From IMG/VR virus record IMGVR_UViG_3300037264_002225, positions 1-35,134 of that record: DNA of 35,134 nucleotides, one strand, 5' to 3'. Positions 21,737-31,285 of the stretch are shown piece after piece; within the stretch, counting starts at the first letter, position 1; each line of letters begins with the position of its first letter. The translations under genes and the position numbers were made by a program. The notes under the pieces are model-generated. The model saw only the letters and a list, made by a program, of their open reading frames with translations, searched no databases and was not told the DNA's origin. The DNA comes from a virus.

Positions 21737-22992
21737 TCGCCCATAAGATGGCTTGCGCCTCTTCGCGCAAGTTCTCCTGCTGTACCAACACCAGCTACAA
21801 TTCCGACGCCTTTAGCTATTTTTTTGGCCGTTTCTTTAGCTCCTAATTCAGGATAAAAGCGTCGCATGAATTCTTCATGCTCAGGGTTTCCTAATAGCTT
21901 ATTCACCATTTTTCTAGCTTCTGGACTAATCCTTGGGGCATAATCTTCTGCAAATTCTTGAGTAAGCTCAACATAATCACGAGCCAAATCTGGCCTTCCT
22001 GCTTGGTTGAAAGCATTATACATAGTGCCTCTAATTCTTCTTTGTGCATCCATAGCGGCATTTAGTGTTTGGGTTTGAGCGTGAGATAATCGACTATTAC
22101 GATAGCCTGGCATAAGTTTTTGCACAATTTTTCCAAGATCGCTCTGCGCCCAATGTGCAGTTTCAAGATTAGGGTTGTTTTCAAATGCTTCGATGGCATG
22201 ACGATCTTTAGGGCTACTATAGCGAGTAGCTTGAGTTAAATTAGCGCCGCGAGGAACATCAACCAGGGCACCAGCCCTTGTGCCTTCCCCTAAGACATGT
22301 CTATATCTTTCACCGAGCTCTTCCATCGCTTCTCGGGTTTCCCGTTGAAACTTCTCCCCTATAGCCCTGTTTGTCAGCCCACGGCCCCCACCAAATAAAG
22401 CGCCCAAGGTTGCACCGATCCCTCTATTGCCCTCTTTTGTTTCTCCTGTGGCAGCTCCTATTGCACCTCCTTTCAAAATTTCTGATAAAACCCCCAAATA
22501 CCCAGGTGCTCGCGCAATATTTTGGGCTCCTCTTATTGCCCCAATGCCCGGAGCAAACATTGTAGAAAGACTCCCAGCAGTGAACGGAAGCCCACCTGGC
22601 TCTTTCATGTGTTTTTGAAAGTCTAAATGTGGAACTCTTAGATTTGTTCCAAATGCGCTATCAGCCAATTGCAATGGAACATTCCCAACAGAGATTGCAG
22701 TATTTCCCAAGCTCTCGAGCGCGCCACCAGCAAACTTTGGTATCCCAGATGATTCTACAGCTTCCTGAGCGGGTCTTAATAAATTAGCAAAGCCCTCTAT
22801 TCCTTTAGATAGCGCTGGTGATTTTGAGGTAAGTTCAGCAGCCTTATAAAGATAGGGGTGCTCTTCTTTTAATAAGGCCGCCTTTTGTAATTCCACATTA
22901 TCAAAAGTATCAGGCTTATTGATAGCCGAAGGACCTTCTTGTACAAGCTCCCATTCTCCTTCATCAGGACTAACAAATTCCCAATCACTCAT
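21733..22992 (-). CDS. Ejection (DNA-transfer) protein, gp16-like by position
   Basis: 419 residues, third of three adjacent candidate ejection genes as in P22 (gp7, gp20, gp16). A Gly/Ala-rich hydrophobic stretch at about 135-205 (GLPFTAGSLSTMFAPGIGAI and GATLGALFGGGRGLTNRAIG) suits a membrane-inserting injection protein. The C-terminal part is helical, ending GIVAGVGTAGELARRGASHL. No ORF-level match recalled; assignment is by position and composition. Confidence 0.6.
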   Translation of the reverse strand: MSDWEFVSPDEGEWELVQEGPSAINKPDTFDNVELQKAALLKEEHPYLYKAAELTSKSPALSKGIEGFANLLRPAQEAVESSGIPKFAGGALESLGNTAISVGNVPLQLADSAFGTNLRVPHLDFQKHMKEPGGLPFTAGSLSTMFAPGIGAIRGAQNIARAPGYLGVLSEILKGGAIGAATGETKEGNRGIGATLGALFGGGRGLTNRAIGEKFQRETREAMEELGERYRHVLGEGTRAGALVDVPRGANLTQATRYSSPKDRHAIEAFENNPNLETAHWAQSDLGKIVQKLMPGYRNSRLSHAQTQTLNAAMDAQRRIRGTMYNAFNQAGRPDLARDYVELTQEFAEDYAPRISPEARKMVNKLLGNPEHEEFMRRFYPELGAKETAKKIAKGVGIVAGVGTAGELARRGASHLMGD

Positions 22993-22994
22993 AT

Positions 22995-24026
22995 TTATTT
23001 AGCTCCCATTTTTCTTGCTTCTTCGGGGGTAACAAATCTTATTTCGCCTGTTTTAGAGTTCCTTACTTCTCTCAATCCGGATTCTGCCGCTTTTATTCTT
23101 TCCATATTTTTCGCTTTCAAAGCATCGTCTTGGCCAGCAACCTCTTGATTTGGATCCCTTCTGGAAAGCAGGTTTTTAAACTCTTGCTCTCTAACTCCGG
23201 AAGACTCTTTCAATATTTGAGAATGACGTTTATTAATTTTTTCTTGAATATTTTTAGGTAAATTATTCACCGCTACATTCAACCCCTCTGCCCAACCTTG
23301 TTTAAGAGCTTTCTTTTGAGACTCTAAAGCATGAACTGTTGGCTGAATAGATTGCCCAACTAATTGGAACCCGGCAAATTCAGGTGCAAGTTTTGTTGCA
23401 ACGCCAGCATTAACCAAATCCTCTTCTATTTGAAGTTTTTTTACAGGATCTTTTTCATTATTATATGCATGTAGATCGGAAGCGAGAAGAGCATTGCTTC
23501 CAGCGCCTTGATATTTATGTTGCATATACGGGTCTAACAAAAGTCTTTGCTGATTTGCTAATCCAGCGTTTGTTTCTCTTGTTCTTGTTGCCCCAGTTAA
23601 TCCAGAACCAAGGCCGCTTAATTTCTTTGTATATTCATCTATTGCTTGTACCTGCGCAGAATCTTCTCCAAACTCATCGGCCATTTCTGCGCGCTCTCTT
23701 AAAAGTTTTCCCATAGTACTAAGAGCGCCTTGTCTTCCCCCGCCTTGTTGATAGTAATTTTCATGGGCCCTATTTAATGCGATTCTAGACTCAGCTTCAG
23801 GAGCATGTGTTTGCAGATAATCAATTTCAGCCTGTTCACGTGGGCGCCCGAATTCTTTTAACAAAGCATTCTTCATTTCTTGCTCTGAAACCTTTTCTTT
23901 TCCTTCTGCTTGTTCAAGACTATGCTTCTGCCCTGTTTGATAACCTTTAATCATATTAGAAAAGAAATTCTCGTATGGGGCATAGTCTGGCTTCATTACA
24001 GGTGCATTTAAGTAATTAATTGGCAT
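22995..24026 (-). CDS. Ejection (DNA-transfer) protein, gp20-like by position
   Basis: 343 residues, helical and rich in Gln, Lys, Glu and Ala, with coiled-coil stretches in the first 150 residues and the last 80. AGGAG precedes ATG and the gene abuts its neighbours by 2 and 9 bases. Composition and place suit the internal virion proteins ejected with the DNA in P22-like phages. Confidence 0.6.
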   Translation of the reverse strand: MPINYLNAPVMKPDYAPYENFFSNMIKGYQTGQKHSLEQAEGKEKVSEQEMKNALLKEFGRPREQAEIDYLQTHAPEAESRIALNRAHENYYQQGGGRQGALSTMGKLLRERAEMADEFGEDSAQVQAIDEYTKKLSGLGSGLTGATRTRETNAGLANQQRLLLDPYMQHKYQGAGSNALLASDLHAYNNEKDPVKKLQIEEDLVNAGVATKLAPEFAGFQLVGQSIQPTVHALESQKKALKQGWAEGLNVAVNNLPKNIQEKINKRHSQILKESSGVREQEFKNLLSRRDPNQEVAGQDDALKAKNMERIKAAESGLREVRNSKTGEIRFVTPEEARKMGAK

Positions 24027-24035
24027 ATAAACTCC

Positions 24036-24659
24036 TTATCCGCCAGGTCGTGGCATTCCGGTATAAGCTTGTGCCGCGGAACCAATAAGATTGCTAAACA
24101 AGCTCATATTTTGTCCGCGCTCAATCTGATTATTCACGTTTTGTCCATGAGCCCCTTGATAAGCTAAGCTGGCTTGAGATTCAAGGTTCCCGGACAAGAG
24201 TTTCGCGAGAGCATCAGAACCATACCAGCCACGGTTAACTCTATTTTCTTGACCCTGTAATCCCTGGTTTTGAATTCCTAAAATATTAGCTAAGAATTCT
24301 TGCATGTCTTGCCCGAGGGATCCTCTAACCATTTCATTTCGTCCTAAGACGTCATTTTCAGTACCAGCAAAACCACCCGCCGCTGCCGTGTTATGAGCAT
24401 TTTGTTGTAAATATCTTTCCTTAAAGCGGTATCCTTCCGAAGGAGTATAGCCCCGCATAATGTTGTCTAGGAAAGCATTAGGGTCTTGCGACATTTGTCC
24501 GTAGATGGGATTGGCTATTTGTTCTGCTTCCTGCCCGCTTTTTATAAAAGGATTATAATACTCCTTTCCTACTCCAGGAATCTGGGCATGATAAGGGGCC
24601 GCAGCTGCCGCCGGGTCTTGATAGTCGCCACCACCAAATAAATCTGAAAAAAACGCCAT
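24036..24659 (-). CDS. Ejection (DNA-transfer) protein, gp7-like by position
   Basis: 207 residues, with MAFFSDLFGGGDYQDPAAAAAP at the start and a Gln/Asn/Gly-rich helical remainder (LQGQENRVNRGWYGSDALAKLLSGN). AAGGAG precedes ATG. Same size class as P22 gp7 and first of three candidate ejection genes. Helical, Gln-rich, with no signal peptide seen. Confidence 0.65.
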   Translation of the reverse strand: MAFFSDLFGGGDYQDPAAAAAPYHAQIPGVGKEYYNPFIKSGQEAEQIANPIYGQMSQDPNAFLDNIMRGYTPSEGYRFKERYLQQNAHNTAAAGGFAGTENDVLGRNEMVRGSLGQDMQEFLANILGIQNQGLQGQENRVNRGWYGSDALAKLLSGNLESQASLAYQGAHGQNVNNQIERGQNMSLFSNLIGSAAQAYTGMPRPGG

Positions 24660-24674
24660 TTAAAATACTCCTTT

Positions 24675-24968
24675 TTATGGATAGGCTGTTGTAGACACTC
24701 GTCTCAACGCCCCTGCAACTTTAACAACTAAAACTTCTGGCGCTCCGTCAGTTACATACCACAAGCTGCCGTTAGGCATGAAAACTGCGGGCGTGGCTAA
24801 GGTTCCGTCTGGCCATTCGACTGCATTAACCGTAAGGTTAGCATTTGTAATCTGTGGAACGGTCCAACCATTATTGCTCAAGCAGTCACCAATCGTTTGA
24901 TTTAGCTCTTCTTGGTAGTTCTCTTGGGCAAATTCTCCTTGGCCTCTTAAATACGGTGGTACGTCCAT
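24675..24968 (-). CDS. Small tail-machine protein
   Basis: 97 residues from the ATG that overlaps the HNH stop (TAATG); a start eight codons earlier would lie in the HNH gene. DVPPYLRGQGEFAQ and then NQTIGDCLSNNGWTVPQ are followed by a beta domain (WPDGTLATPAVFMPNGSLWYV). Position after the gp10-like gene suggests a tail-machine or fibre-attachment part. It does not look like the long tail needle gp26. Confidence 0.6.
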   Translation of the reverse strand: MDVPPYLRGQGEFAQENYQEELNQTIGDCLSNNGWTVPQITNANLTVNAVEWPDGTLATPAVFMPNGSLWYVTDGAPEVLVVKVAGALRRVSTTAYP

Positions 24969-25711
24969 TATCGTTCCTTGACATGCTTCCAAGTCTTACC
25001 CTTCATTATATTATATATAGCGTTATTTCCTATGTTATATTTTTTAGAAAGCACCTTATAATATATTCCAGATATCAACTCAGATTTAATATTTGAAACT
25101 ATTTCTTCTGTGAGCTTTGCCTTGTTTGTTCTGGTGCCCTGAGGTTGTCTATTTTTAGATACTTTATCAATATTGTTATCTCTATTGGTTCCTAAAAATA
25201 AATGATCAGGATTAACGCAAGAAGGAATATCGCATTTATGTAATACGCATAATCCTTTAGGTATATCACCCTTAAATAATTCATATGAGTATCTATGGGC
25301 CCTATTGCCTTTTCTTTTTTTATGTGGCAAATGAATCATTCCATAATCATTTTTATCGACTGATTTTATCCATAAAAAGCATCCAGATTCAGTGATTGGC
25401 ATATAGTTATTGCAGAATGTTTCTTTAGTAAGATTTTTATTGGCTCGCTTAATAAATGAAGTATCACCATAATTAATCTGCCGCGTATAATGTTTGCTGC
25501 ATAGGAATTTTGCAATTACTTCATGTGGGCAACCGTCTACTTGACATGGGGAATTCTTGACAAACCCATAAGGTAGCATTCCGCTTTCTTCTCGAATTTT
25601 AGCTCTCTTTAATTTCATTTTAAGTAACTTGCAAGACTTGCAATAACCGCTGCTATGATAACTTGGGCCTTTATCTAACCCGCAATTACTACAAAATATG
25701 CTCCTAGTCAT
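24968..25711 (-). CDS. HNH homing endonuclease (between gp10-like and tail gene)
   Basis: 247 residues from the ATG at 25711 (AGGAATC upstream); an ATG at 25783 overlapping the gp10-like stop is the alternative. Order: four-Cys zinc ribbon at the N-terminus, a CQVDGCPHEVIAKFLCSKHY knuckle, then the HNH core (RAHRYSYELFKGDI, VLHKCDIPSCVNPDHLFLG) and a C-terminal helix-turn-helix (LSKKYNIGNNAIYNIMKGKTW). Very similar in layout to the nuclease at 32390. A selfish gene inserted between structural genes. Confidence 0.85.
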   Translation of the reverse strand: MTRSIFCSNCGLDKGPSYHSSGYCKSCKLLKMKLKRAKIREESGMLPYGFVKNSPCQVDGCPHEVIAKFLCSKHYTRQINYGDTSFIKRANKNLTKETFCNNYMPITESGCFLWIKSVDKNDYGMIHLPHKKRKGNRAHRYSYELFKGDIPKGLCVLHKCDIPSCVNPDHLFLGTNRDNNIDKVSKNRQPQGTRTNKAKLTEEIVSNIKSELISGIYYKVLSKKYNIGNNAIYNIMKGKTWKHVKER

Positions 25712-25779
25712 TATAGATTCCTCATTACTACATAAGGTATAATTATAACGTTCTAGGTCATTTTGTACAAGCACTCTAT

Positions 25780-27396
25780 TCATCCTCTAACTTCCAGAAT
25801 CCCATTACTTACGACGAACCGTGTAAGCCCCCAGAATCTAAGTTTAAGTGTAATAGAATTACAGCCACCTAGTCGATTCCAGTTAATCATGTTTTTTCTG
25901 AATCCAATAGGATTTAAGGTTTGTCCTACATAGTTGCTCCAGGTATTTCCGCCATCAATTGATATGGCGAGGTCTACCCTTTGCTCATACGGGATTACAA
26001 AGTTCGGCGCATTGAGCCAAGCCTGTGAGGCGACGATCGGCGTCCCAGATTCTGTTAGTAATGGATAGTCGCCTGGAACCGTAAAGTCTTCCGATATGAT
26101 AGGAATGACATCATCAATTGAAATCCCATTTACACCAGGGTCATAACCTTGTTCCATCGTGAATACAAATCGATTGACAATAAAGTTATCAGAAGTATCA
26201 AGCATCATGTTGTCGGTAATTCGAACCCGCTGCATATCAAATATTAATAATGGGTCTTGCGGATTAGCGCTTGGTAAGTTTTCATTTATGTTTGTAATCT
26301 GTGTGCTCGTTTTGTAAAGAGAGCCGTTGTTTAGAGATACGAAATAAATTGTGTTATTAAAGAACGCGTAGTTTCTAGCTGGATGGTAATTTAAATTCTG
26401 GTCGCTTAAATGAAAGAACTTCTTGGTATTGAAGTCATACATCAACGTAAGATTATCAGCAGGATTTGTGAACGTAAGTTGATATAAAACATGTCCGTCT
26501 ATTCTAACGAACATTGCTGTACTTTGTTCTGGGAATTGAATTGTACTTAAAAGAAAGTCGATACCATCCGATGATATTCTTTCAAAACCTTGTTTTGAAA
26601 ATACCATGATAGATGGTGAATTGCTTTCATTAATTCCTAACCATGCCACGTATTCATCGCTTGCATTAATAGTAGTGACACTAGCGCAACCATAGTCAAC
26701 ACCAACAGCATTAATCTTTCGATAGTTTTGTACTCCCCCGATTTGTTGATGTATTTCGCAAACTGTTGTACCAAACACAATTACGTTAGCCGATTGTCCT
26801 GGGATTCTAAGAACAGCAATAGCAAAGTCAGGCTTTGTTTGTAAGGCAAGTTGCGTTTGCTGAACAATTGTTGTTGGGGTAGCGAATCGATATGCGTACC
26901 ATGCTGCACCATTACCCGTTCTGTCACCGTTGCCAAACAAGAAAAATGTGTTGTGATAACTTACGAAATTAGGTATTAACCCACCGCCTAAAGCTTGGAT
27001 AGTTAAATTTGCAGGCAAGCTCCAGTTATAAATGTAAGCATTAACACCATCGACAATACAAATCTGAGAGTTTAAATTTTCATCAATTGTTACTTCGCCA
27101 AAACTGGTTGCCAATGTCCCTATATTAGTAATGGCAAGATTCGGGTCCAATCTAAAGACAAGGGCATTTACTACCACAAGCAGGAAGTTTCCGCGAGTGG
27201 ATTTGAATATACCCCTACCCTGGCCTGCTGGGGCTAAGTTCAATACACGCTGCCAACCGGCAGTATTAACTAACCAATTGTCAGAAATAAACATATTATA
27301 AGTTTTAGAATTAGAGATTTTGGCGTATCTGCCAAAGGTAGAGCTGCCGACAATATCGACGGGAATGGGTTCTGCTTGAGGCGTTTTCTTACCCAC
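25780..27396 (-). CDS. gp10-like packaged DNA stabilisation protein
   Basis: 538 residues, similar in length to P22 gp10 (472), with the N-terminal part IVGSSTFGRYAKISNSKTYNMFIS and an all-beta pattern typical of the tail hub that plugs the portal after packaging. The start is GTG with AGGGG seven bases before it, overlapping the endonuclease stop (TAGTG). Its stop touches the next nuclease ORF. Function from P22: joins gp4 to the tail needle and keeps DNA in. Confidence 0.75.
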   Translation of the reverse strand: MGKKTPQAEPIPVDIVGSSTFGRYAKISNSKTYNMFISDNWLVNTAGWQRVLNLAPAGQGRGIFKSTRGNFLLVVVNALVFRLDPNLAITNIGTLATSFGEVTIDENLNSQICIVDGVNAYIYNWSLPANLTIQALGGGLIPNFVSYHNTFFLFGNGDRTGNGAAWYAYRFATPTTIVQQTQLALQTKPDFAIAVLRIPGQSANVIVFGTTVCEIHQQIGGVQNYRKINAVGVDYGCASVTTINASDEYVAWLGINESNSPSIMVFSKQGFERISSDGIDFLLSTIQFPEQSTAMFVRIDGHVLYQLTFTNPADNLTLMYDFNTKKFFHLSDQNLNYHPARNYAFFNNTIYFVSLNNGSLYKTSTQITNINENLPSANPQDPLLIFDMQRVRITDNMMLDTSDNFIVNRFVFTMEQGYDPGVNGISIDDVIPIISEDFTVPGDYPLLTESGTPIVASQAWLNAPNFVIPYEQRVDLAISIDGGNTWSNYVGQTLNPIGFRKNMINWNRLGGCNSITLKLRFWGLTRFVVSNGILEVRG

Positions 27397-28031
27397 TATA
27401 TTCCCCTCGAATATTGGAGATATATAATTGCGCTTTCTAAGATGTCAACAGAATCACGAGCCATACCAATCATTGCATTACACTTGTGACACAATAATCC
27501 TCTGACTTTTTTTGTTTCGTGACAATGATCGACCACCAATCTCATGATGTTCTCCGAATTTGGTGCGCGTCTAGTTTCTTCTTCGTTACATATTTTGCAT
27601 TTATGATTTTGTTCTTCGAACATTTTGTCGTAAATGTCTTGAGTAATTCCGTGCATCCGGATGATTTCGCGCGTAATAAGGCCCTCTTTCCCATAGGTTT
27701 GTAATCTTTTTTGATATTCATTTTTATATCTTTTTTCCCATTTTTCAGGATTACTTTTTCTATCGAGAGCAAGCTTCTCATTAAACCATTCTCGATTATT
27801 GTTTCTTTTAGTGTTAGCAGAAGCTCTATGGCACTGTTTACATCTACCATTTGATTTTATGTCCTCTGGCTTTAATCTTCCGTGGGTTTTGCATATGATG
27901 CCGTCCTTCCATGCTCGTTCATTAATGCACTTCTTGCATCTTAGAGTTACGCCAGATACATTCCTAAGGGCCTCTCTCAAAACTGTATCTTTCTCTTCTA
28001 AAGGGCCATGAACCTTGCAAGTTTTAATCAT
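27396..28031 (-). CDS. Recombination endonuclease VII-like nuclease
   Basis: 211 residues. C-terminal half has the T4 endonuclease VII family core: CKICNEEET, then RLVVDHCHETKKVRGLLC and HKCNAMIGMARDSVDILESAI. The N-terminal half carries several C-x-x-C zinc motifs (CKKC, CKQC). In phages such genes serve junction resolution or act as homing nucleases. Here it lies exactly between the gp4-like and gp10-like genes, sharing one base with the latter, and a RusA gene is present too, so homing is the likelier role. Confidence 0.85.
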   Translation of the reverse strand: MIKTCKVHGPLEEKDTVLREALRNVSGVTLRCKKCINERAWKDGIICKTHGRLKPEDIKSNGRCKQCHRASANTKRNNNREWFNEKLALDRKSNPEKWEKRYKNEYQKRLQTYGKEGLITREIIRMHGITQDIYDKMFEEQNHKCKICNEEETRRAPNSENIMRLVVDHCHETKKVRGLLCHKCNAMIGMARDSVDILESAIIYLQYSRGI

Positions 28032-28094
28032 TTTATGTTTCTCCTAGTTAAAGCTAGACAGTAACATAAAATGCGTCCACCCACGACTAAGTTA

Positions 28095-29108
28095 TCAAAT
28101 CGACCAACCCTTACCTAAATTTATTTGGGCATATGACAAAGTTTGATTCTGCCCTAACGTCGATATATTCGTCGCCTTTAAATCCATTTGCTGGCTTCGT
28201 TTGCTAATGGATTGCTGCATTTCATCAAGTTCTTTTTGAACGCTTGCAGGAACGTTATAGTTGAATTCGGAGCAAAGCCTTACCGCAAGCCTATATTTAA
28301 GGTATGAGATATAGAATCTTTCCAGCTCCATTGGCATGAACATTTCACTGTGTTGGCCAGCAATGGTGCTGAAATCTAAGAAAGTGAAAGTGTTAGCCGG
28401 GTCACCAATACCAGATGTAGTAACCGTAATATTGATTCGACCACTAAGCATCAAGTTATTTAACGTATATACAGCGCTTACACCATTGATTGGAGTAAAC
28501 GCGTTAATTGCTAATACCAGAGCATTCACGTCAGCATACGCGCCAGCCATATCCGACCCGTTGATGACGAGCTGCCCTGGTAATAAAGTGCCTGTGCCAG
28601 TCCGAAGAGCGGCCCCAAGGCTAAAATTAGTTAGAGGTGATTCGAGGTCTTGGTTAACGCCAACGCCCTGAAGTTTAAAAAGCCCCCATGCTTCCAAGGG
28701 GTAATTTCTGTCAGGTAGAAAGTAAAGATTAATAGTTGCGCCACCAACCTCGCGCTCAACGTGATATGTAAATGGAAGAGAACGAATGCTGTCCGCTCTT
28801 CCTGTTCCATAATATTGTCTGCGTTGAACTGGATTCATTTGATAACGAATTGTATTTATAAAAAACACAAGGCTATCAACTTCGATTAAGTTTGGAATAA
28901 AGTAGGTTTGTTTTCCAGACTGTGCATTGAAAGAATAACGAGAATAAAATGGAATCATCTCGTTATCGACAGATGTCTCACCTAAAATATCATTCAGGCA
29001 ATCAATCCCATCTTGCATCTGTGAGCCTTGCCCCGTCTGAAAGTCGCGACTAACAATACCAGACGTGTAGTATGCATTAGTAACAAGCTTTCCGACGGTA
29101 TAAGACAT
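28095..29108 (-). CDS. gp4-like head-tail connector with an inserted domain
   Basis: 337 residues, about twice the size of P22 gp4 (166). N-terminal MSYTVGKLVTNAYYTSGIVS and ILGETSVDNEMIPFYSRY fit the family's start. Then residues about 165-255 (LTNFSLGAALRTGTGTLLPG to DFSTIAGQHSEM) form a beta-rich insert, followed by MELERFYISYLKYRLAVRLC and an amphipathic C-terminal helix as in gp4. Forms the ring under the portal. The insert may be an external Ig-like decoration. It follows the head surface gene by 12 bases. Confidence 0.75.
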   Translation of the reverse strand: MSYTVGKLVTNAYYTSGIVSRDFQTGQGSQMQDGIDCLNDILGETSVDNEMIPFYSRYSFNAQSGKQTYFIPNLIEVDSLVFFINTIRYQMNPVQRRQYYGTGRADSIRSLPFTYHVEREVGGATINLYFLPDRNYPLEAWGLFKLQGVGVNQDLESPLTNFSLGAALRTGTGTLLPGQLVINGSDMAGAYADVNALVLAINAFTPINGVSAVYTLNNLMLSGRINITVTTSGIGDPANTFTFLDFSTIAGQHSEMFMPMELERFYISYLKYRLAVRLCSEFNYNVPASVQKELDEMQQSISKRSQQMDLKATNISTLGQNQTLSYAQINLGKGWSI

Positions 29109-29120
29109 CTTAAGGCCCCT

Positions 29121-29921
29121 TTATAGCAAGTCCACAAAACCTTGGACAGTTACAACTGCAGTTACTGCAGCATTCGACGCAGCAATCTGGATTGAATTAA
29201 CACCAGCTGTTGAATCGATTGGAACAGTTAAAGATGTAGTTGTTACTGTACTCGCAGGAGATGATTGGACTACATTACCTGTCGCGCCTTGTGCAACAGT
29301 TGTGCTTGCATTTGCGGAGTAAAGTAATGTTCTTGTCGCACCAGCATCAGCTGTCATTGCAGATGCAATGTGTACGCTTTCAGATGTGGTTGGGATTTGG
29401 GTTGTCAAAACAATTGGTTGAAACGCAGTATTCGCAATAACGATAGCAGTTGTTGCTAAAGCTACCATGTAATACGTATCACGTCTTGAATTGTTTCCGC
29501 GCTGGACAAAGTTTAAAATACCAGTTGCAGCAGCGTTTGCTTTAACGGAACCGATACGTCTAAACATGTCATATCCAGGTGGCAACAGAGGTTGCGTGAA
29601 TGACAATGACAATAATGAACCAGCGGGTTCATATCCTGTTGAATCGCCAATCGCATAAACTGCATACTGAGCATTAGCTGTTAAGGCTGTTCCTTGGTCT
29701 AAACCGTTAACGCGACCAATTGCAGTTGTAGCTGTATTCAAAGTTACAGCAGCGCTTAAAGTAATGTCATTGATGTCGGTAGAGTCCCGAGTTTGACCCG
29801 AAGCGATTCCTAATGTGGTTGCGAACAAACCTGTTCCAACGTCTACAGCACCAGCAGTTAACTGTAATCCGTTTACATAGAGCAAGCCAGCATTAACCAT
29901 GGGGGTTTGTGGTGTAGTCAT
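29121..29921 (-). CDS. Probable head surface (decoration) protein
   Basis: 266 residues, Ala-, Thr- and Val-rich beta protein, no long helices. Sits directly after the coat gene, separated by a strong hairpin. Position and composition fit a capsid decoration or head-fibre protein. No family recognised. P22 itself lacks a gene here. Confidence 0.6.
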   Translation of the reverse strand: MTTPQTPMVNAGLLYVNGLQLTAGAVDVGTGLFATTLGIASGQTRDSTDINDITLSAAVTLNTATTAIGRVNGLDQGTALTANAQYAVYAIGDSTGYEPAGSLLSLSFTQPLLPPGYDMFRRIGSVKANAAATGILNFVQRGNNSRRDTYYMVALATTAIVIANTAFQPIVLTTQIPTTSESVHIASAMTADAGATRTLLYSANASTTVAQGATGNVVQSSPASTVTTTSLTVPIDSTAGVNSIQIAASNAAVTAVVTVQGFVDLL

Positions 29922-29950
29922 AGTAAAATCCTCAAAATTTGTTGATGGAA

Positions 29951-29968
29951 AGGGGGCCGAAGCCCCCT
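29951..29968 (-). terminator. UUCG-tetraloop hairpin after the coat gene
   Basis: Minus-strand AGGGGGC-TTCG-GCCCCCT, a very stable 7-bp stem, followed by only TTTCC. It could be a partial terminator that lowers downstream expression, or a 3' end stabiliser for the abundant coat mRNA. Confidence 0.7.
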
Positions 29969-29973
29969 ACACA

Positions 29974-31224
29974 TTAAAGTGGGAAAATAACAGCCATTGC
30001 ATACTCAGGAACTAATGTCGAACCCCAGATAGCATCATGAATCATCCCTCGTCTATTTTGTCCGAATAAAGAACCGTAGTACTGACGTAATGAAACGCCG
30101 GTTTCAGGATCGTATTCGTTAGCAGTTGGGAATGGGTCTTCATCTGGCAACTGAGGCATTGCTAAGAACAATGGGTCACCAGCTGTAATCATGCCCGCTC
30201 TATGTGATGGCAATACTGTGACAGTCATACCAGCAACAATAGGAGTATTGATGTTTTGGTTATTGACTGGGCCAGATTGTAACGGAGGATTAATCAATAC
30301 CGTTACTTGTTGCGCACCGTTAGTTCCGGCTGTGGCTGTAGCTTGGATTTGAACAGGGTTAGCAGATACTTCATGACCGATAAAGGTTAAGTATCGTACG
30401 TTCTGACGTCCGGCTACACCATCGTTAAATTGGAGCTTATCGTATTGCAAGATAGCAACAGGATCGTTAGCACCAGATGTTGCAGTAAAGGTAATTGCAG
30501 TGATGTTACCTAAAGCATCTTGCGTTACGTTTAATACTGTCATGGTGTTTGCAGGAGCTGCAGCGTTACCTACTGTACCAGAGATATGAACTGGTAATAA
30601 GTTCGATTGATACCAATCGCAACGAGAGAACGCACCAACTTCCCAGCTGTTTGCCATCTTGTCGTTTCGTTCCATTGCGAACTGATTTAAACCAGAGTTC
30701 ACAATCGTAGAAACGGCGATGTCACTTAAATAGCCTTTCGTGTTCTGAGTAGCAGCGCCATAGTTTCTGAAGAAAGCTAAAGCTTGTGCTAATTGACCGA
30801 AGGAGTTAATTGGTGTTACACCATCACCGAAGAATCGGTATGTATTGGTAACAGCATTTAAAGCAACGTTTGCTTCAATCTTCGCACCAATTTCTTGAAT
30901 AGCGCCTTTACCAAACTTTTCCATGTAATCGCGCACATTGAAAATAAATTGCTGTGCGGTGAATGCATAGGAAGTTGATATTTCTTGGTCAATCGTTAAA
31001 GGCTGAACTCTTTGGTCAGCAGGTTGGAAGGTTGCAACTAATGAATTAGTTGTGGTAAATCTTGGGGGTAAATCAAATGTAACTGTATCGCCCAAGTTAG
31101 CTGTTAATCGATCAAAATCTTTAAACTTGGTATTGCTAGTACCAATAAAGCAATTTAAGTTTTGAAGAAATGCAAGTCCAGACATTTGATATGTTTGGAC
31201 GGTTTGTAAAATATTGACTGCCAT
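29974..31224 (-). CDS. P22-type major capsid (coat) protein
   Basis: 416 residues, close to P22 coat (430). N-terminal helical arm, then the HK97-like core with an inserted beta domain in the middle (about residues 215-330, ITAITFTATSGANDPVAILQ and neighbours), and the conserved ends PSHRAGMITAGDPLFLAMP, YDPETGVSLRQYYG and WGSTLVPEYAMAVIFPL. GGAGG nine bases before ATG is among the best ribosome sites in the window, matching high output. Follows the scaffold gene as in P22. Confidence 0.92.
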   Translation of the reverse strand: MAVNILQTVQTYQMSGLAFLQNLNCFIGTSNTKFKDFDRLTANLGDTVTFDLPPRFTTTNSLVATFQPADQRVQPLTIDQEISTSYAFTAQQFIFNVRDYMEKFGKGAIQEIGAKIEANVALNAVTNTYRFFGDGVTPINSFGQLAQALAFFRNYGAATQNTKGYLSDIAVSTIVNSGLNQFAMERNDKMANSWEVGAFSRCDWYQSNLLPVHISGTVGNAAAPANTMTVLNVTQDALGNITAITFTATSGANDPVAILQYDKLQFNDGVAGRQNVRYLTFIGHEVSANPVQIQATATAGTNGAQQVTVLINPPLQSGPVNNQNINTPIVAGMTVTVLPSHRAGMITAGDPLFLAMPQLPDEDPFPTANEYDPETGVSLRQYYGSLFGQNRRGMIHDAIWGSTLVPEYAMAVIFPL

Positions 31225-31285
31225 AGAAGTAAACCTCCGCCAAAGTTGATATTCGGCGTGGTCCTTGCTCTATGGGAAAACGAAA

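Noticed and set aside
27542-27850. Minus-strand ORF of 102 residues in another frame
   Set aside because: Overlaps the endonuclease VII-like gene, whose zinc and DHCH motifs fix the true frame.
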